DNA of 64,000 bases, taken from positions 6,414,501 through 6,478,500 of the forward strand of contig NZ_CP046703.1 of assembly GCF_009873495.1 (NCBI RefSeq). The letters run 5' to 3'. This DNA comes from Nostoc sp. ATCC 53789 (lineage in GTDB: Bacteria; Cyanobacteriota; Cyanobacteriia; Cyanobacteriales; Nostocaceae). A model generated the notes under the pieces. That model was not told the DNA's origin, made no database searches, and worked only from the letters and a program-made list of their open reading frames with translations. Both the position numbers and the translations under genes were made by a program. Shown in pieces: positions 25,927-34,105 of the stretch (position 1 is the stretch's first letter; each line of letters begins with the position of its first letter).

Positions 25927-27528
25927 CTACAACTCACCCGTAGCTAGCATCTGGATAATCCGAGGCGTACCTGGGTCGAACCCTGCTAAATCCCAAGATA
26001 GCGAATCTTGAGGATCTACCAAAGTAATTTGGTAAGGTGTCAAGGTGACATACACCGCCTTGATGTTTGGATTTACCTTTTTGCGGTACTCCTTCAGTGC
26101 TTGACTTGGATGCTTATACCCGGCCCAGCTTTCCGAGTCAGTCCAGAAGCAGACTACATCAGCTTTGAACTTATTCTTAATCATCCAGTCGTAAGCTACA
26201 GACGCATCTGTTCCACCGAAGTTTTGGTTGCTAGCTTTGCGAACCGCAGAACTAAAACTATCTTTGGCACTGATACCTAATTCACGAAATTCGGTAGAAA
26301 AGCCGCGAATCATATAGTTTTTCTCTGCTTTTGCTGTCACTAGTGCCATTGTGGTGGCAATTTCACAACAACTCAGCCCCATATCTGCAACCAAGCTACC
26401 CATAGAACTAGAAACATCCACGGCGTGCATAAAAACTTTACCTGTGGGTTGCACAACATCAAAAGACAGTTCAACTGCCTTTTCTAAAATGTCCACAATC
26501 CGAGGAACTGGATTCCAAGTTTTCTTACTGCGTCCTAATGTTCCACCAGATTTATAAGTCTTAAGTGCTTTCAAAACATCAATCGGATGGATGCGACCTT
26601 TACGCAGATGTTCCTTGTTGTTGAGAACTGCTTCCACTCGTAGCAAATTGGCGCTTTCATCGGCTCGCAATACACTTAGTTCAGTTAAAGAACCAAGGTT
26701 ACGTAACATTGCACTTATTGGCATTTCCTGAAATAGCAACTGCCAAGCTTGCTGATCCATTTTGCCCACAGGTGCAGCCATCTCGTGGGTTAAGCGTCCT
26801 TGGGAAATAGCTTCATGGGTTTGGGTGGGATTCCGCTTAAGCCACTCGTACCACCAAATCTGCGCTAACGCCTCTGAGGGAATGTCTGTTGGCAATTCTT
26901 CCCAGCCTCTAACTACCCACTCAAATAGTTGACGGTGATTTTCTGTAGGCGGTTTGACATGGAACAACCGCAAAGCATCTCGGTGGGAGAAGCCTTGACG
27001 CTGTTGATATTTCAACAGTTGATAAGCTAAACCCTTGACATCTTCCCTTGAGAGCCAAGTTCTACCAGCTTCCCGCACGACTTTACCAAATCCCCGCAGA
27101 GATTTTGTGTAGTTGAGCCATTCGTAGAAGTGGCTACCAGTGCGGACAACTTGCGAGAAGATTTCACCAAATGCCTGTTTTGCTTCTGGTGTTTCACCCA
27201 TCGACAGCAGCACCAAAGCTAAGATAGGCGCACTGTTATTAATGGCGCGTCCATCGCTAGCATACAAAATTTCTTCCGCTACACGACCGGGATTTTCGGC
27301 AACAGCTTGTCTGACAACTGTCACAAAATCCTCAGTTAATTCCTGTTTACCAGCGTAGTAAGTGCTTTTTGCTGTACCAACCAAAAGACAGCGACGCAGC
27401 ATTTTCCAAATGCCAGCATCAAACATCCAGCCGCCGGAGCGTCCCTGAACCATTTCTGCTTCTCGTCCGGGGATAGGCTGATTTTGGGGTGTTTTAGTCT
27501 TATTTTTAGTGAAAAAATTGTAATTCAT
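25927..27528 (-). CDS. rsr: Ro60 orthologue Rsr (TROVE-domain RNA-binding protein)
   Basis: A 533-residue bacterial Ro protein. A TROVE domain of HEAT-like helices covers about 20-350 (WMFDAGIWKMLRRCLLVGTAKSTYYAG, then LTEDFVTVVRQAVAENPGR and FSHRDALRLFHVKPP). A von Willebrand A domain follows, with the metal-site motif VDVSSSMGS near 370 and later GTDASVAYDWM. Ro60 is a ring that binds Y RNAs and misfolded structured RNAs; in bacteria Rsr works with YrlA RNAs and exonucleases in RNA quality control and rRNA maturation under stress. The flanking Y RNA genes on the same strand confirm the assignment. A stem-loop resembling their Ro-binding module overlaps the ribosome binding region. Confidence 0.95.
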   Translation of the reverse strand: MNYNFFTKNKTKTPQNQPIPGREAEMVQGRSGGWMFDAGIWKMLRRCLLVGTAKSTYYAGKQELTEDFVTVVRQAVAENPGRVAEEILYASDGRAINNSAPILALVLLSMGETPEAKQAFGEIFSQVVRTGSHFYEWLNYTKSLRGFGKVVREAGRTWLSREDVKGLAYQLLKYQQRQGFSHRDALRLFHVKPPTENHRQLFEWVVRGWEELPTDIPSEALAQIWWYEWLKRNPTQTHEAISQGRLTHEMAAPVGKMDQQAWQLLFQEMPISAMLRNLGSLTELSVLRADESANLLRVEAVLNNKEHLRKGRIHPIDVLKALKTYKSGGTLGRSKKTWNPVPRIVDILEKAVELSFDVVQPTGKVFMHAVDVSSSMGSLVADMGLSCCEIATTMALVTAKAEKNYMIRGFSTEFRELGISAKDSFSSAVRKASNQNFGGTDASVAYDWMIKNKFKADVVCFWTDSESWAGYKHPSQALKEYRKKVNPNIKAVYVTLTPYQITLVDPQDSLSWDLAGFDPGTPRIIQMLATGEL

Positions 27529-27535
27529 CGCTTCA

Positions 27536-27556
27536 TCTCCCGGCCCTCGCGGGCAA
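27536..27556 (-). promoter_or_regulatory. Y-RNA-like stem-loop over the rsr ribosome binding region
   Basis: Just ahead of the rsr ATG the transcript reads TTGCCC-GCGA-GGGCCGGGAG. Compare Y RNA copy 4: TTGCCC-GGAA-GGGCCGAAG. Both are four-base-pair stems with GNRA-type loops followed by the CCG-purine-rich strand. The GGGAG part is the likely Shine-Dalgarno. Binding of Rsr here would cover the ribosome site; this is inference. The second half of the Y module (GGTTATCG) is absent. Confidence 0.45.
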
Positions 27557-27565
27557 AAATGAAAG

Positions 27566-27688
27566 GTGGCGGAGCAGGACTTGAACCTGCGACCTCTCGA
27601 ACCCTATTCGATAACCCTAATTCGTCGGCCTTTGCAGGCAAGGGGTGAAAAAAGATGTTTAGCGCTCTACCTCTGAGCTACCCGCCAC
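27566..27688 (-). ncRNA. Y RNA (YrlA class) copy 2
   Basis: A 123-nt tRNA-like RNA: terminal stem GTGGCGG / CCGCCAC, canonical D arm (AGCTCAGAGGTAGAGC), then the Ro-binding-like module CCCTTGCC-TGCAAA-GGCCGACG with AGGGTTATCG, a small hairpin TCGAA-TAGGG-TTCGA, and a T arm (GCAGG-TTCAAGT-CCTGC type). A normal tRNA would have its anticodon arm where the module sits. It ends 37 bp before the rsr start codon. Nearly identical module to copy 3. Confidence 0.85.
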
Positions 27689-27721
27689 ATAAAAATTAAA
27701 AGTTTCAGCACTAGATTTGGT

Positions 27722-27847
27722 GTAGTGGAGCGGGAATTGAACCCGCGACCTCCCGCTTGGCAGGCGATAACCCTCGATTCGTCGGCCTTTTCAGGCAAGG
27801 GGTGAATAAGGATATTTAGGCGCTCTATCCACTGAGCTACCCACCAC
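27722..27847 (-). ncRNA. Y RNA (YrlA class) copy 3, with a Gly-GCC-like anticodon loop
   Basis: A 126-nt RNA with terminal stem GTGGTGG / CCACTAC (one G-U), D arm AGCTCAGTGGATAGAGC, the module CCCTTGCC-TGAAAA-GGCCGACG then GAGGGTTATCG, and a T arm GCGGG-TTCAATT-CCCGC. Between module and T arm is CGC-CTGCCAA-GCG, a seven-base loop with U33 and GCC in the anticodon positions. Automated tools could call this a tRNA-Gly or a tRNA pseudogene, but the 40-nt Ro module between D arm and loop argues for a Y RNA. Confidence 0.85.
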
Positions 27848-27901
27848 ATATAAAGTTATTAGTTAAACATTTAAAATTCGTGACTCAGTACTGAATTTGG
27901 T

Positions 27902-28031
27902 GTAGCGAAGTAGGATTTTTACCTACACCTCCAGAAGTTTGATCGAGGGTGTTTAAGTTATATACGATAACCCTTGATACTTCGGCCCTTCCGGGCAAGG
28001 TGGGCACTCTGTCATTTGAGCTATCCGCTAC
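27902..28031 (-). ncRNA. Y RNA (YrlA class) copy 4, first of the cluster
   Basis: A 130-nt RNA with an 8-bp terminal stem GTAGCGGA / TTCGCTAC (one G-U), a loose D arm (AGCTCAAATGACAGAGT) and the module CCTTGCCC-GGAA-GGGCCGAAG then AAGGGTTATCG, closed by a GNRA tetraloop. Two further hairpins (GTTAT-CGTAT-ATAAC and ACACC/GGTGT) precede the 3' arm. The T loop is TAAAAAT rather than TTCRANN, so this is the least tRNA-like copy in that arm. It is nearest the presumed promoter at 28074-28102. Confidence 0.82.
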
Positions 28032-28073
28032 TGGCGCAAGTTAACTCTCTGGTGAAAGTTGACTTGTATTATT

Positions 28074-28102
28074 AATGTAGTACATGTATTATCTGTTGTC
28101 AA
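28074..28102 (-). promoter_or_regulatory. Sigma-70-type promoter for the Y RNA-rsr cluster
   Basis: Reading the minus strand, a perfect TTGACA (28097-28102) is followed after 17 nt by TACATT (28074-28079). Transcription would start about 35 nt before the 5' end of Y RNA copy 4. It is the only strong match in front of the cluster. All four Y RNAs and rsr lie on one strand with gaps of 30-55 bp, consistent with one primary transcript. Confidence 0.5.
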
Positions 28103-28178
28103 GGGACTGACGATTTAAATTTATAGATTTGTTGGTTGAGTTAAAAGCCTTCTTTTTTCTCTGGGTAAAAACTTTTGT

Positions 28179-28204
28179 GCGTAGTTTACCGCCGTAGGCA
28201 TCGC
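28179..28204. repeat. REP-like interspersed repeat, third copy (shortened)
   Basis: GCGTAGTTTACCGCCGTAGG followed by CATCGC shares both ends with the copies at 9416 and 22040 but is three bases shorter in the middle. It lies upstream of the Y RNA promoter. Confidence 0.5.
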
Positions 28205-28367
28205 AGACCAATAAGAGAAGTTCCAGTTTCAATAGGCTATAACACCTACAAGGTAAAGGTTTTGCCGGCAAGTTTGCCGCAACTTTGCCAAAAAATACAA
28301 AAAAGTGTCACAATTTTTGCCAATATATATAATATTATTTCCACAAATTCACTTGGCAAAAATCGGC

Positions 28368-29099
28368 ATGAGTGAAAAACCCATAGAAGACAACGGCAAG
28401 GCTTTTCTCGTTCTACTTTTGCCCATCTCGTTTTTGATTATTTTCCTGGTTGCTACCTGGAGGATTTTGCTAGCGCTAATTGTGCTGGGAATTGGCTTCA
28501 AGATTTGGCAGGAATATCAATGGCAACAGTGGACTATACGAGTTAACCCAATTTTTCATCAGTTGGTTCGAGAAAATCAGGGCAGACTTACGCCTATGGA
28601 TTTGGCAATCAAGGGCAATTTTCCCGGAACAACGGCAAAACGCTACTTGGATGGTAAAGCCTCGGAATTTGGTGCCAGTATAGTGAATTCCGAAGAAGCG
28701 GGCCAGTCTTATTACTTTATAACTGCCAGCATTCTCGGCAATATTCTTGACAGTAGTGAGCCTGTCAAAGAACTTCCGGCTCAACCAGTTACTAAAACTG
28801 CGCGATCGCTCCTAGCACCACCACCAACAACACTTGAGGAGGAAGAAACAGAAACCGAATCAATACCACAGCCAACCCTAACCCATGAGGAAGCTAAACG
28901 ATCGCTGGAAAAACAGTTAATTTTTGGCTCTCTGATCCAATCTGAACTTGCCAAACGACTAAATGTCTATTCCAGCACGGTTTATAAACGACGAAACGAT
29001 CCAGAGTTTCCTGAATGGAGTCGCAGTAAAGACCCTGATGGTATTGCCTGGTCATACTCAGAAAAAACTAAAGAGTTTTTCCCAGTAGAAGAGGAATAA
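28368..29099 (+). CDS. Membrane-anchored protein of unknown function
   Basis: A protein of about 243 residues. From ATG 28368 (MSEKPIEDNGK) it begins with a 40-residue hydrophobic region that could form one or two membrane helices (FLVLLLPISFLIIFLVATWRIL...), followed by two small soluble segments separated by a Pro/Glu-rich linker. The first, PIFHQLVRENQGRLTPMDLA, looks like a winged-helix-type segment, and the second, LIQSELAKRLNVYSSTVYKR, resembles a helix-turn-helix. A regulatory or nucleic-acid-binding role is possible. A GTG at 28305 would add 21 residues but is less likely. It diverges from the Y RNA-rsr cluster. Confidence 0.75.
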   Translation: MSEKPIEDNGKAFLVLLLPISFLIIFLVATWRILLALIVLGIGFKIWQEYQWQQWTIRVNPIFHQLVRENQGRLTPMDLAIKGNFPGTTAKRYLDGKASEFGASIVNSEEAGQSYYFITASILGNILDSSEPVKELPAQPVTKTARSLLAPPPTTLEEEETETESIPQPTLTHEEAKRSLEKQLIFGSLIQSELAKRLNVYSSTVYKRRNDPEFPEWSRSKDPDGIAWSYSEKTKEFFPVEEE

Positions 29100-29130
29100 G
29101 AAGGCAAAAGTTAAAAGGCAAAAGGCAAAA
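29100..29130. repeat. Heptanucleotide repeat, AAAAGGC type
   Basis: Three to four imperfect copies of AAAAGGC/AAAAGTT lie between two convergent genes, another STRR-type patch with its own heptamer. Confidence 0.55.
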
Positions 29131-29147
29131 GTAAGAATTTTAAAGGT

Positions 29148-30278
29148 TTACTTTTTATTTTTTACTTCTAAGCCCACAGCTTCTTTGATGGAATTGAATC
29201 CGCTTTGTTCTAGTAGGACAAGTAAACCTTCTAGAATCCGGCGTACCATCAGTGGGCCTTCGTAAATCCAGCCGGTATAAACCTGGATCAAGCTAGCACC
29301 AGCAGTAATTTTTTCCCAAGCATCCTCTGGGGAAAAAATGCCACCAACGCCAATAATTGGGATTTCTCCTTGGGTTTGCTGCCAAATAAAACGAATTACC
29401 TCAGTGGAGTGATCGCGCAATGGTTCACCGCTAATTCCGCCAGCTTCTTCTTGAGGTGATTTGCCAGTTTGGTTAATTACCTGGGTTTTGAGTCCATCAC
29501 GGCGGATGGTGGTATTGGTGGCGATAATTCCCGCCAAATTGTAGGTTTTAGCCAAAGAAATAATGTCAGCGATCGCTTCCCATTCTAAATCTGGCGCTAT
29601 CTTGACAAAAATAGGTTTATGTGAAGTATTTTCTTGTTGCAACAAATTCAAGATGGCACTGAGCATAGAAGCATCTTGGAGCGATCGCAACCCCGGCGTA
29701 TTCGGGGAAGAGACATTAACAACAAAATAATCTCCCAAATCCTTGAGTAAGCGAAAACTATCGAGATAATCTTGTGCGGCTTCTTCTAGGGGAGTTACCT
29801 TAGATTTACCCAAATTTATCCCTATGGGTATTAAGTGGGTTGACTCCTGTTTTTCCTTTGTCAAACGGGCCGCCATTGCTGCTGCACCGAGATTGTTAAA
29901 GCCCATACGATTGAGAGCAGCTTTATCCAAGGGCAAACGAAACAAACGGGGATGCGGATTTCCTGGTTGTGCGTGAAAAGTTACAGTTCCTAGTTCTGCA
30001 AAACCAAAACCCAGATTAGACCAAATACCAGCAGCGACTCCATCCTTGTCAAACCCAGCTGCTAATCCTACGGGATTTGGGAAATTTAGCCCAAACAAAT
30101 TTTGTTCTAGGCGTGAATCGTACAGACATAAAGATTTTTGTAGGCGTTGGTTTGTCCAACTAGTAGGGGTTTGTGATAGCCAGCTAAAACTACGAATCGT
30201 CTGCTGGTGTAACCATTCCGGGTCTGTTTTTACCACATTGAACAAAAGCGGACTAATTGCAAATTTATAAATATCCAT
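29148..30278 (-). CDS. pyrD: Dihydroorotate dehydrogenase (quinone), class 2
   Basis: Oxidises dihydroorotate to orotate in pyrimidine synthesis, passing electrons to membrane quinones. The 376 residues include the class 2 N-terminal extension (IYKFAISPLLFNVVKTDPEWLH) that docks to the membrane, the FMN-barrel start FGLNFPNPVGLAAGFDKDG, the catalytic-serine loop VNVSSPNTPGLRSLQ, IATNTTIRR, SGEPLRDHSTEVIRF and the phosphate site GVGGIFSPEDAWEKI. Length and motif order are normal. It converges with the gene ending at 29099. Confidence 0.97.
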   Translation of the reverse strand: MDIYKFAISPLLFNVVKTDPEWLHQQTIRSFSWLSQTPTSWTNQRLQKSLCLYDSRLEQNLFGLNFPNPVGLAAGFDKDGVAAGIWSNLGFGFAELGTVTFHAQPGNPHPRLFRLPLDKAALNRMGFNNLGAAAMAARLTKEKQESTHLIPIGINLGKSKVTPLEEAAQDYLDSFRLLKDLGDYFVVNVSSPNTPGLRSLQDASMLSAILNLLQQENTSHKPIFVKIAPDLEWEAIADIISLAKTYNLAGIIATNTTIRRDGLKTQVINQTGKSPQEEAGGISGEPLRDHSTEVIRFIWQQTQGEIPIIGVGGIFSPEDAWEKITAGASLIQVYTGWIYEGPLMVRRILEGLLVLLEQSGFNSIKEAVGLEVKNKK

Positions 30279-30306
30279 TAGCTTTGATTTTTGGAAGTAG
30301 CGCAGA

Positions 30307-30498
30307 TCATTCCTTTTGAGATTGTCTAATTCTCTCGCGGACTAGCTGCTCAAATTGATCCATTGAAGTTATTTCAATACCAGGTTCATTTTGTAGTCTG
30401 TCCATGTACGTTTGGAAAGCGGCCTGGTCTTGTGGATGTTTTTTCACGTAGTCTCTTAATTGTTCTCTGCTCATTGCAGCAAGATTTCTATCGGTCAT
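30307..30498 (-). CDS. Small DUF6887-type protein
   Basis: A 63-residue acidic/basic helical protein: MSREQLRDYVKKHPQDQAAF, then YMDRLQNEPGIEI and a C-terminal FEQLVRERIRQSQ. The start MTDRNLAAMSREQLRDYV resembles the small cyanobacterial family I recall as DUF6887, which has no known function and is often encoded as a two-gene unit with a companion not visible here. It lies 28 bp upstream of pyrD on the same strand and may be co-transcribed. Confidence 0.7.
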   Translation of the reverse strand: MTDRNLAAMSREQLRDYVKKHPQDQAAFQTYMDRLQNEPGIEITSMDQFEQLVRERIRQSQKE

Positions 30499-30783
30499 AA
30501 AAACCTCACTTTCCCGTTCAGAAGGCTGTCGTCAACTCACGCGCAATTCATCTCAAAACTGAATCCGTAGGGTTCAGTGTTAGCCTTCTTGCTGTTTAAG
30601 GTAAATTACTTAATCTGACGCAAACTAAGAAAAATTCAACGGTTTGTTTTGCTATAGGTACTTGTGGGTACATAACCGCCTATTAAGCTGTTCTGGTTCA
30701 ATATTAAACACTTATGGCGATATTACTCAGGGTGGTTTTCTGGGCATCTTATATATTACAAGTTATGTTAACCAATAAATCAG

Positions 30784-33705
30784 ATGGGGCAGCCGCAAAA
30801 ACCTATAGCCGCCGAACAGCAGATCCTCTCTTTGGGGCGCGTCCTCCAGAGCCTCAGAGAAGAAGATGATGTTGACGTTCTGATTGAAACTACTATTTCT
30901 TATCTTAAAGAACAGTTTGACTACAAACTGATTTGGATTGCTCTTTACGATCGCCTGAATCACATATTATTCGGCAAAGGCGGTATTTCACCGGATCGTG
31001 ACACAAGCTTTTTATACCAAAAGGTTGTTCTCAGTCCTGGGGATTTATTAGAGCAAGTGGTGATTGAACAGCATCCCTTGGGCATAGCTGATTTACAAAC
31101 TGAAATTCGCGCCGCCGAATGGCGCAAAATCGCTGAAAAATTGCAGATCCAAGGAACGATTCTTTTACCAATTCGCTATAAAGACCGTTGCTTAGGTTTG
31201 CTGTTACTGGGTTCAGAACGCTGGGGCTATTTACTGACAGGGGAAGCAAAAGCACGTTTGATGATGGTTTTAGGTGAATTGGGGGCATTGCTTTATCAAC
31301 AGGAGATACATAAGCAGCAAAAACAAACCAAGCGAACCGATGAGCCATTATTAGAATTGCTTGAAAATTTACGCACCCTGAATAACCTTAATCAAAGGCT
31401 GGAAGCAGGGGTGCAAGCAACTCATAAATTTATTTCTCCTAGCCGGACAAATGTTTACTGGTTTGAGCGGGAAGGACGCTACTTTTGGTGTCGGATGAGC
31501 AATCAGCTTGTCAAAATCGATCGCAATTCCAGCACTCAGCAAGCTGCGGGAATGACTGTACAAGACTTGAGTGACTTTTATTATGCTTTAGCAGTGAACC
31601 AAATTGTTTCAATTGGTGATGCCCGCAGTTCTTTGAAAAGCCATTTTACGGCAAAATTACTGCAAAAGCTGAAAGTGCGATCGCTCCTGGCCGCTCCAAT
31701 AATCTGGCAAAAGAACTTACTCGGTTTTCTGGCGGTGGAAAGCAATGAACCTCGAATCTGGACGGAGGCAGACAAAAATTTTGTTCAGGGTGTGGCTGGT
31801 TTAATATCCCTGATTGCACCTAACGAAAGTATGGAAAGCACTATTAAACAGATTCAAGAAGATGCCCAACTGACTAGTCAAGTTGCCCAAGGTATCTATA
31901 GCGAACATGACCTTCAGGAAACCTTACACAGCTGTGCTAAAAAAGTTTTAGCTCGACTAACAGCCACCCGTTTTTTACTGTTGCAGTACGATCCTGAACA
32001 GAATAATTATCAATTTATTTACCAAAGTCAGCCTCAAAATCGCCGACCATTGACATTTAGCCTGAATATTCTCAAAGAATTAGATGGACAGCTTTTGCAA
32101 CGTTCAACGGAAGCCGTCGAGATTGAGAATTTAGATGAAGATTTACGCTTTTTTAACTGGCGGCCTTCTTTACTAGAAAGTGGAGTGCGATCGCTACTTA
32201 TTTGTAAATGCACTAACGGTACTATCCCAGCAGCACTTTTGGTCATCACTCACGAAACCTATCGTTCTTGGACAACTCTCGAAAAAGAGTTACTGTGGGC
32301 TGTTAGTCAACAGATAGGCGTGATTGTTCGTCAGTGGCAATTACACAACCGCACTACCCAGCAGCAAAAAACTTCCCAGGCCTTTGAGCAATGCTTAAAT
32401 ATCTTGACGCAAACCCAGAACAGCAAAGTCGAGGTCAATAAAAAGCATTTAGAACATACAGCACTCGAACAAATAGCATCAATTCTGGGTTGTCCCCTAG
32501 CGTTACTGCTATCTTGGTCGCCCGGTGAAAATTTTGCAGAAATTATTCCTGGAGTGATTGAAAATAGTCAATTTGGGATTTTTTCCGATGCCTCTATTCC
32601 TATCCAGTCTGAAGCCTTAATTCAGTGGGCACTGGTTACGGAGAACTACCTAACTTTGAAGGTGGATAATTTACCCTCGGAAACTCGAAAATGGTTGAAT
32701 ACTCCAGATAAAGGTCAAATTTTGGTGATGGGATTACGCACCAATGCCGATTATGAAATCACAGGTGTAGTGTTATTAGCAGACTATCAAGAGCGTCGCT
32801 GGTCACAACAAAACCTGAATGCGATCGCAACTCTAATTTCTCAATTAGCTTGGTGGCGTCGTCAAAAGCAAATTAACCGACTTTTAGAATCCACAACAGA
32901 GGAATTACGACAACTCAACTGGTACAAACATCGTCGTCTAGAGGAAATCCAAAGAATAACGGCACTATCCCTGAAACAAATACATGATTTGGGTACTCCT
33001 GCGAATGAACTGACTCAGATGCGCTACCAGCTATTGCTAAGACAATTAGACCACACAGCCACCTCCATGAGTGGAATGCTAAAACTTGAGAACTGGCAGC
33101 TACATATCAGTTGGGAAACTATGCCCATAGCTAGTTTACTGAAGCGATCGCTCGAACGCATCGACAATTTACTCAAACAACAAAAGCTGTGGATTGGTGT
33201 ACATGGCTTGGGACAAACAATTGAGGAGCAAGAATCAGCAAAGAATTCTCCATTAGCCAGAGGCGTTCCTTCTTCTAGCTCTCAATCTGCAATGGCGATC
33301 GCTGGTGATATTGTCAAAATTGAATTAGTTATCCATGAATTATTGGTTACTGCCTGTAACCGTTCTCCAATTGGTGGCAGAATTGACATTTGGTGTCGTC
33401 GTTTAGATGCGTCAAAACCCTCGGAGGCAAAGTATTCTTCTACAAGTGGAGGGGGTCAACAGACATCGCTGGAACTGTCGATTACATACAACGGTGCGAT
33501 CGAACCACAGCTACTAACAGAACTACATGACAATACACTCAAAGATGTGCTTGCTCCCACCAACCTCGACCAACCCCCAGCTTTACATCTGCTAATCTGC
33601 CAAAACCTCATGCAGGAGTTAGGAGGAGAGTTGAATTTTTATCAATTACCAGATAATCGGGTAGTTAGCCGCTTGCTGTTGCCGTTAATTGGTCATGATT
33701 CTTAG
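30784..33705 (+). CDS. Multi-GAF sensor protein with degenerate histidine-kinase-like C terminus
   Basis: A 973-residue soluble sensor. At least three GAF-like domains can be traced: about 20-175 (FDYKLIWIALYD...GTILLPIRYKDRCLGLLLLGSE), 195-355 (SLLAAPIIWQKNLLGFLAVES) and 370-525 (RSLLICKCTNG), with a fourth probable at 545-700. The C-terminal 250 residues resemble the dimerisation and ATPase domains of a histidine kinase, but the phospho-acceptor H-box (H-E-x-R/K-T-P) is missing. The N-box is reduced to IHELLVTACNRSP and no DxGxG lid motif is visible. It probably senses ligands without classical kinase activity. ATG at 30784 is taken as the start. Confidence 0.8.
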   Translation: MGQPQKPIAAEQQILSLGRVLQSLREEDDVDVLIETTISYLKEQFDYKLIWIALYDRLNHILFGKGGISPDRDTSFLYQKVVLSPGDLLEQVVIEQHPLGIADLQTEIRAAEWRKIAEKLQIQGTILLPIRYKDRCLGLLLLGSERWGYLLTGEAKARLMMVLGELGALLYQQEIHKQQKQTKRTDEPLLELLENLRTLNNLNQRLEAGVQATHKFISPSRTNVYWFEREGRYFWCRMSNQLVKIDRNSSTQQAAGMTVQDLSDFYYALAVNQIVSIGDARSSLKSHFTAKLLQKLKVRSLLAAPIIWQKNLLGFLAVESNEPRIWTEADKNFVQGVAGLISLIAPNESMESTIKQIQEDAQLTSQVAQGIYSEHDLQETLHSCAKKVLARLTATRFLLLQYDPEQNNYQFIYQSQPQNRRPLTFSLNILKELDGQLLQRSTEAVEIENLDEDLRFFNWRPSLLESGVRSLLICKCTNGTIPAALLVITHETYRSWTTLEKELLWAVSQQIGVIVRQWQLHNRTTQQQKTSQAFEQCLNILTQTQNSKVEVNKKHLEHTALEQIASILGCPLALLLSWSPGENFAEIIPGVIENSQFGIFSDASIPIQSEALIQWALVTENYLTLKVDNLPSETRKWLNTPDKGQILVMGLRTNADYEITGVVLLADYQERRWSQQNLNAIATLISQLAWWRRQKQINRLLESTTEELRQLNWYKHRRLEEIQRITALSLKQIHDLGTPANELTQMRYQLLLRQLDHTATSMSGMLKLENWQLHISWETMPIASLLKRSLERIDNLLKQQKLWIGVHGLGQTIEEQESAKNSPLARGVPSSSSQSAMAIAGDIVKIELVIHELLVTACNRSPIGGRIDIWCRRLDASKPSEAKYSSTSGGGQQTSLELSITYNGAIEPQLLTELHDNTLKDVLAPTNLDQPPALHLLICQNLMQELGGELNFYQLPDNRVVSRLLLPLIGHDS

Positions 33706-33910
33706 TATTTTTTTCAAAATCTCTCTTTACTTAAAAAAGTTACTCGGAAGCCGAAGCAAATTACCTACAGTAGCATATACCCAAAAAATAAGTCTCACGA
33801 TAGATTGACATAACATTTGTTCTCCGAAAGTATTCTCCCTTCATAGCAAACTGGTTATAATTATCTTCCATCTCTCTCAGAAATCAAATTCTCATATACA
33901 CAGCATTTAT

Positions 33911-34105
33911 ATGGGGCGTGTTCGTTCTAAATCTGACCTACCTACAAAAATTTGTCCGGTATGTCAACGTCCTTTTACATGGCGTAAAAAATGGCAAGAT
34001 TGCTGGGACGATGTGAAATACTGCTCAGAACGTTGTCGTCGTCGCCGTTCTGAAGCTCAAAATGAAACTAATCGCAACACAGACGCAAATAGCGCAGGGG
34101 ATTAA
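33911..34105 (+). CDS. DUF2256 small zinc-ribbon-like protein
   Basis: A 64-residue protein with the DUF2256 pattern KICPVCQRPFTWRKKWQ...WDDVKYCSERCRRRR. Two CxxC/CxxxC pairs suggest zinc binding, followed by an arginine-rich run. Its role is unknown. The TAA stop shares its last base with the ATG of the next gene (TAATG), so the two are translationally coupled. Confidence 0.88.
   Translation: MGRVRSKSDLPTKICPVCQRPFTWRKKWQDCWDDVKYCSERCRRRRSEAQNETNRNTDANSAGD

Noticed and set aside
27566..28031. Ordinary tRNA genes or tRNA pseudogenes
   Set aside because: Acceptor, D and T arms are present, but each has a conserved 40-nt module in place of a normal anticodon arm, and they sit beside a Ro60 gene; Y RNA explains all features.
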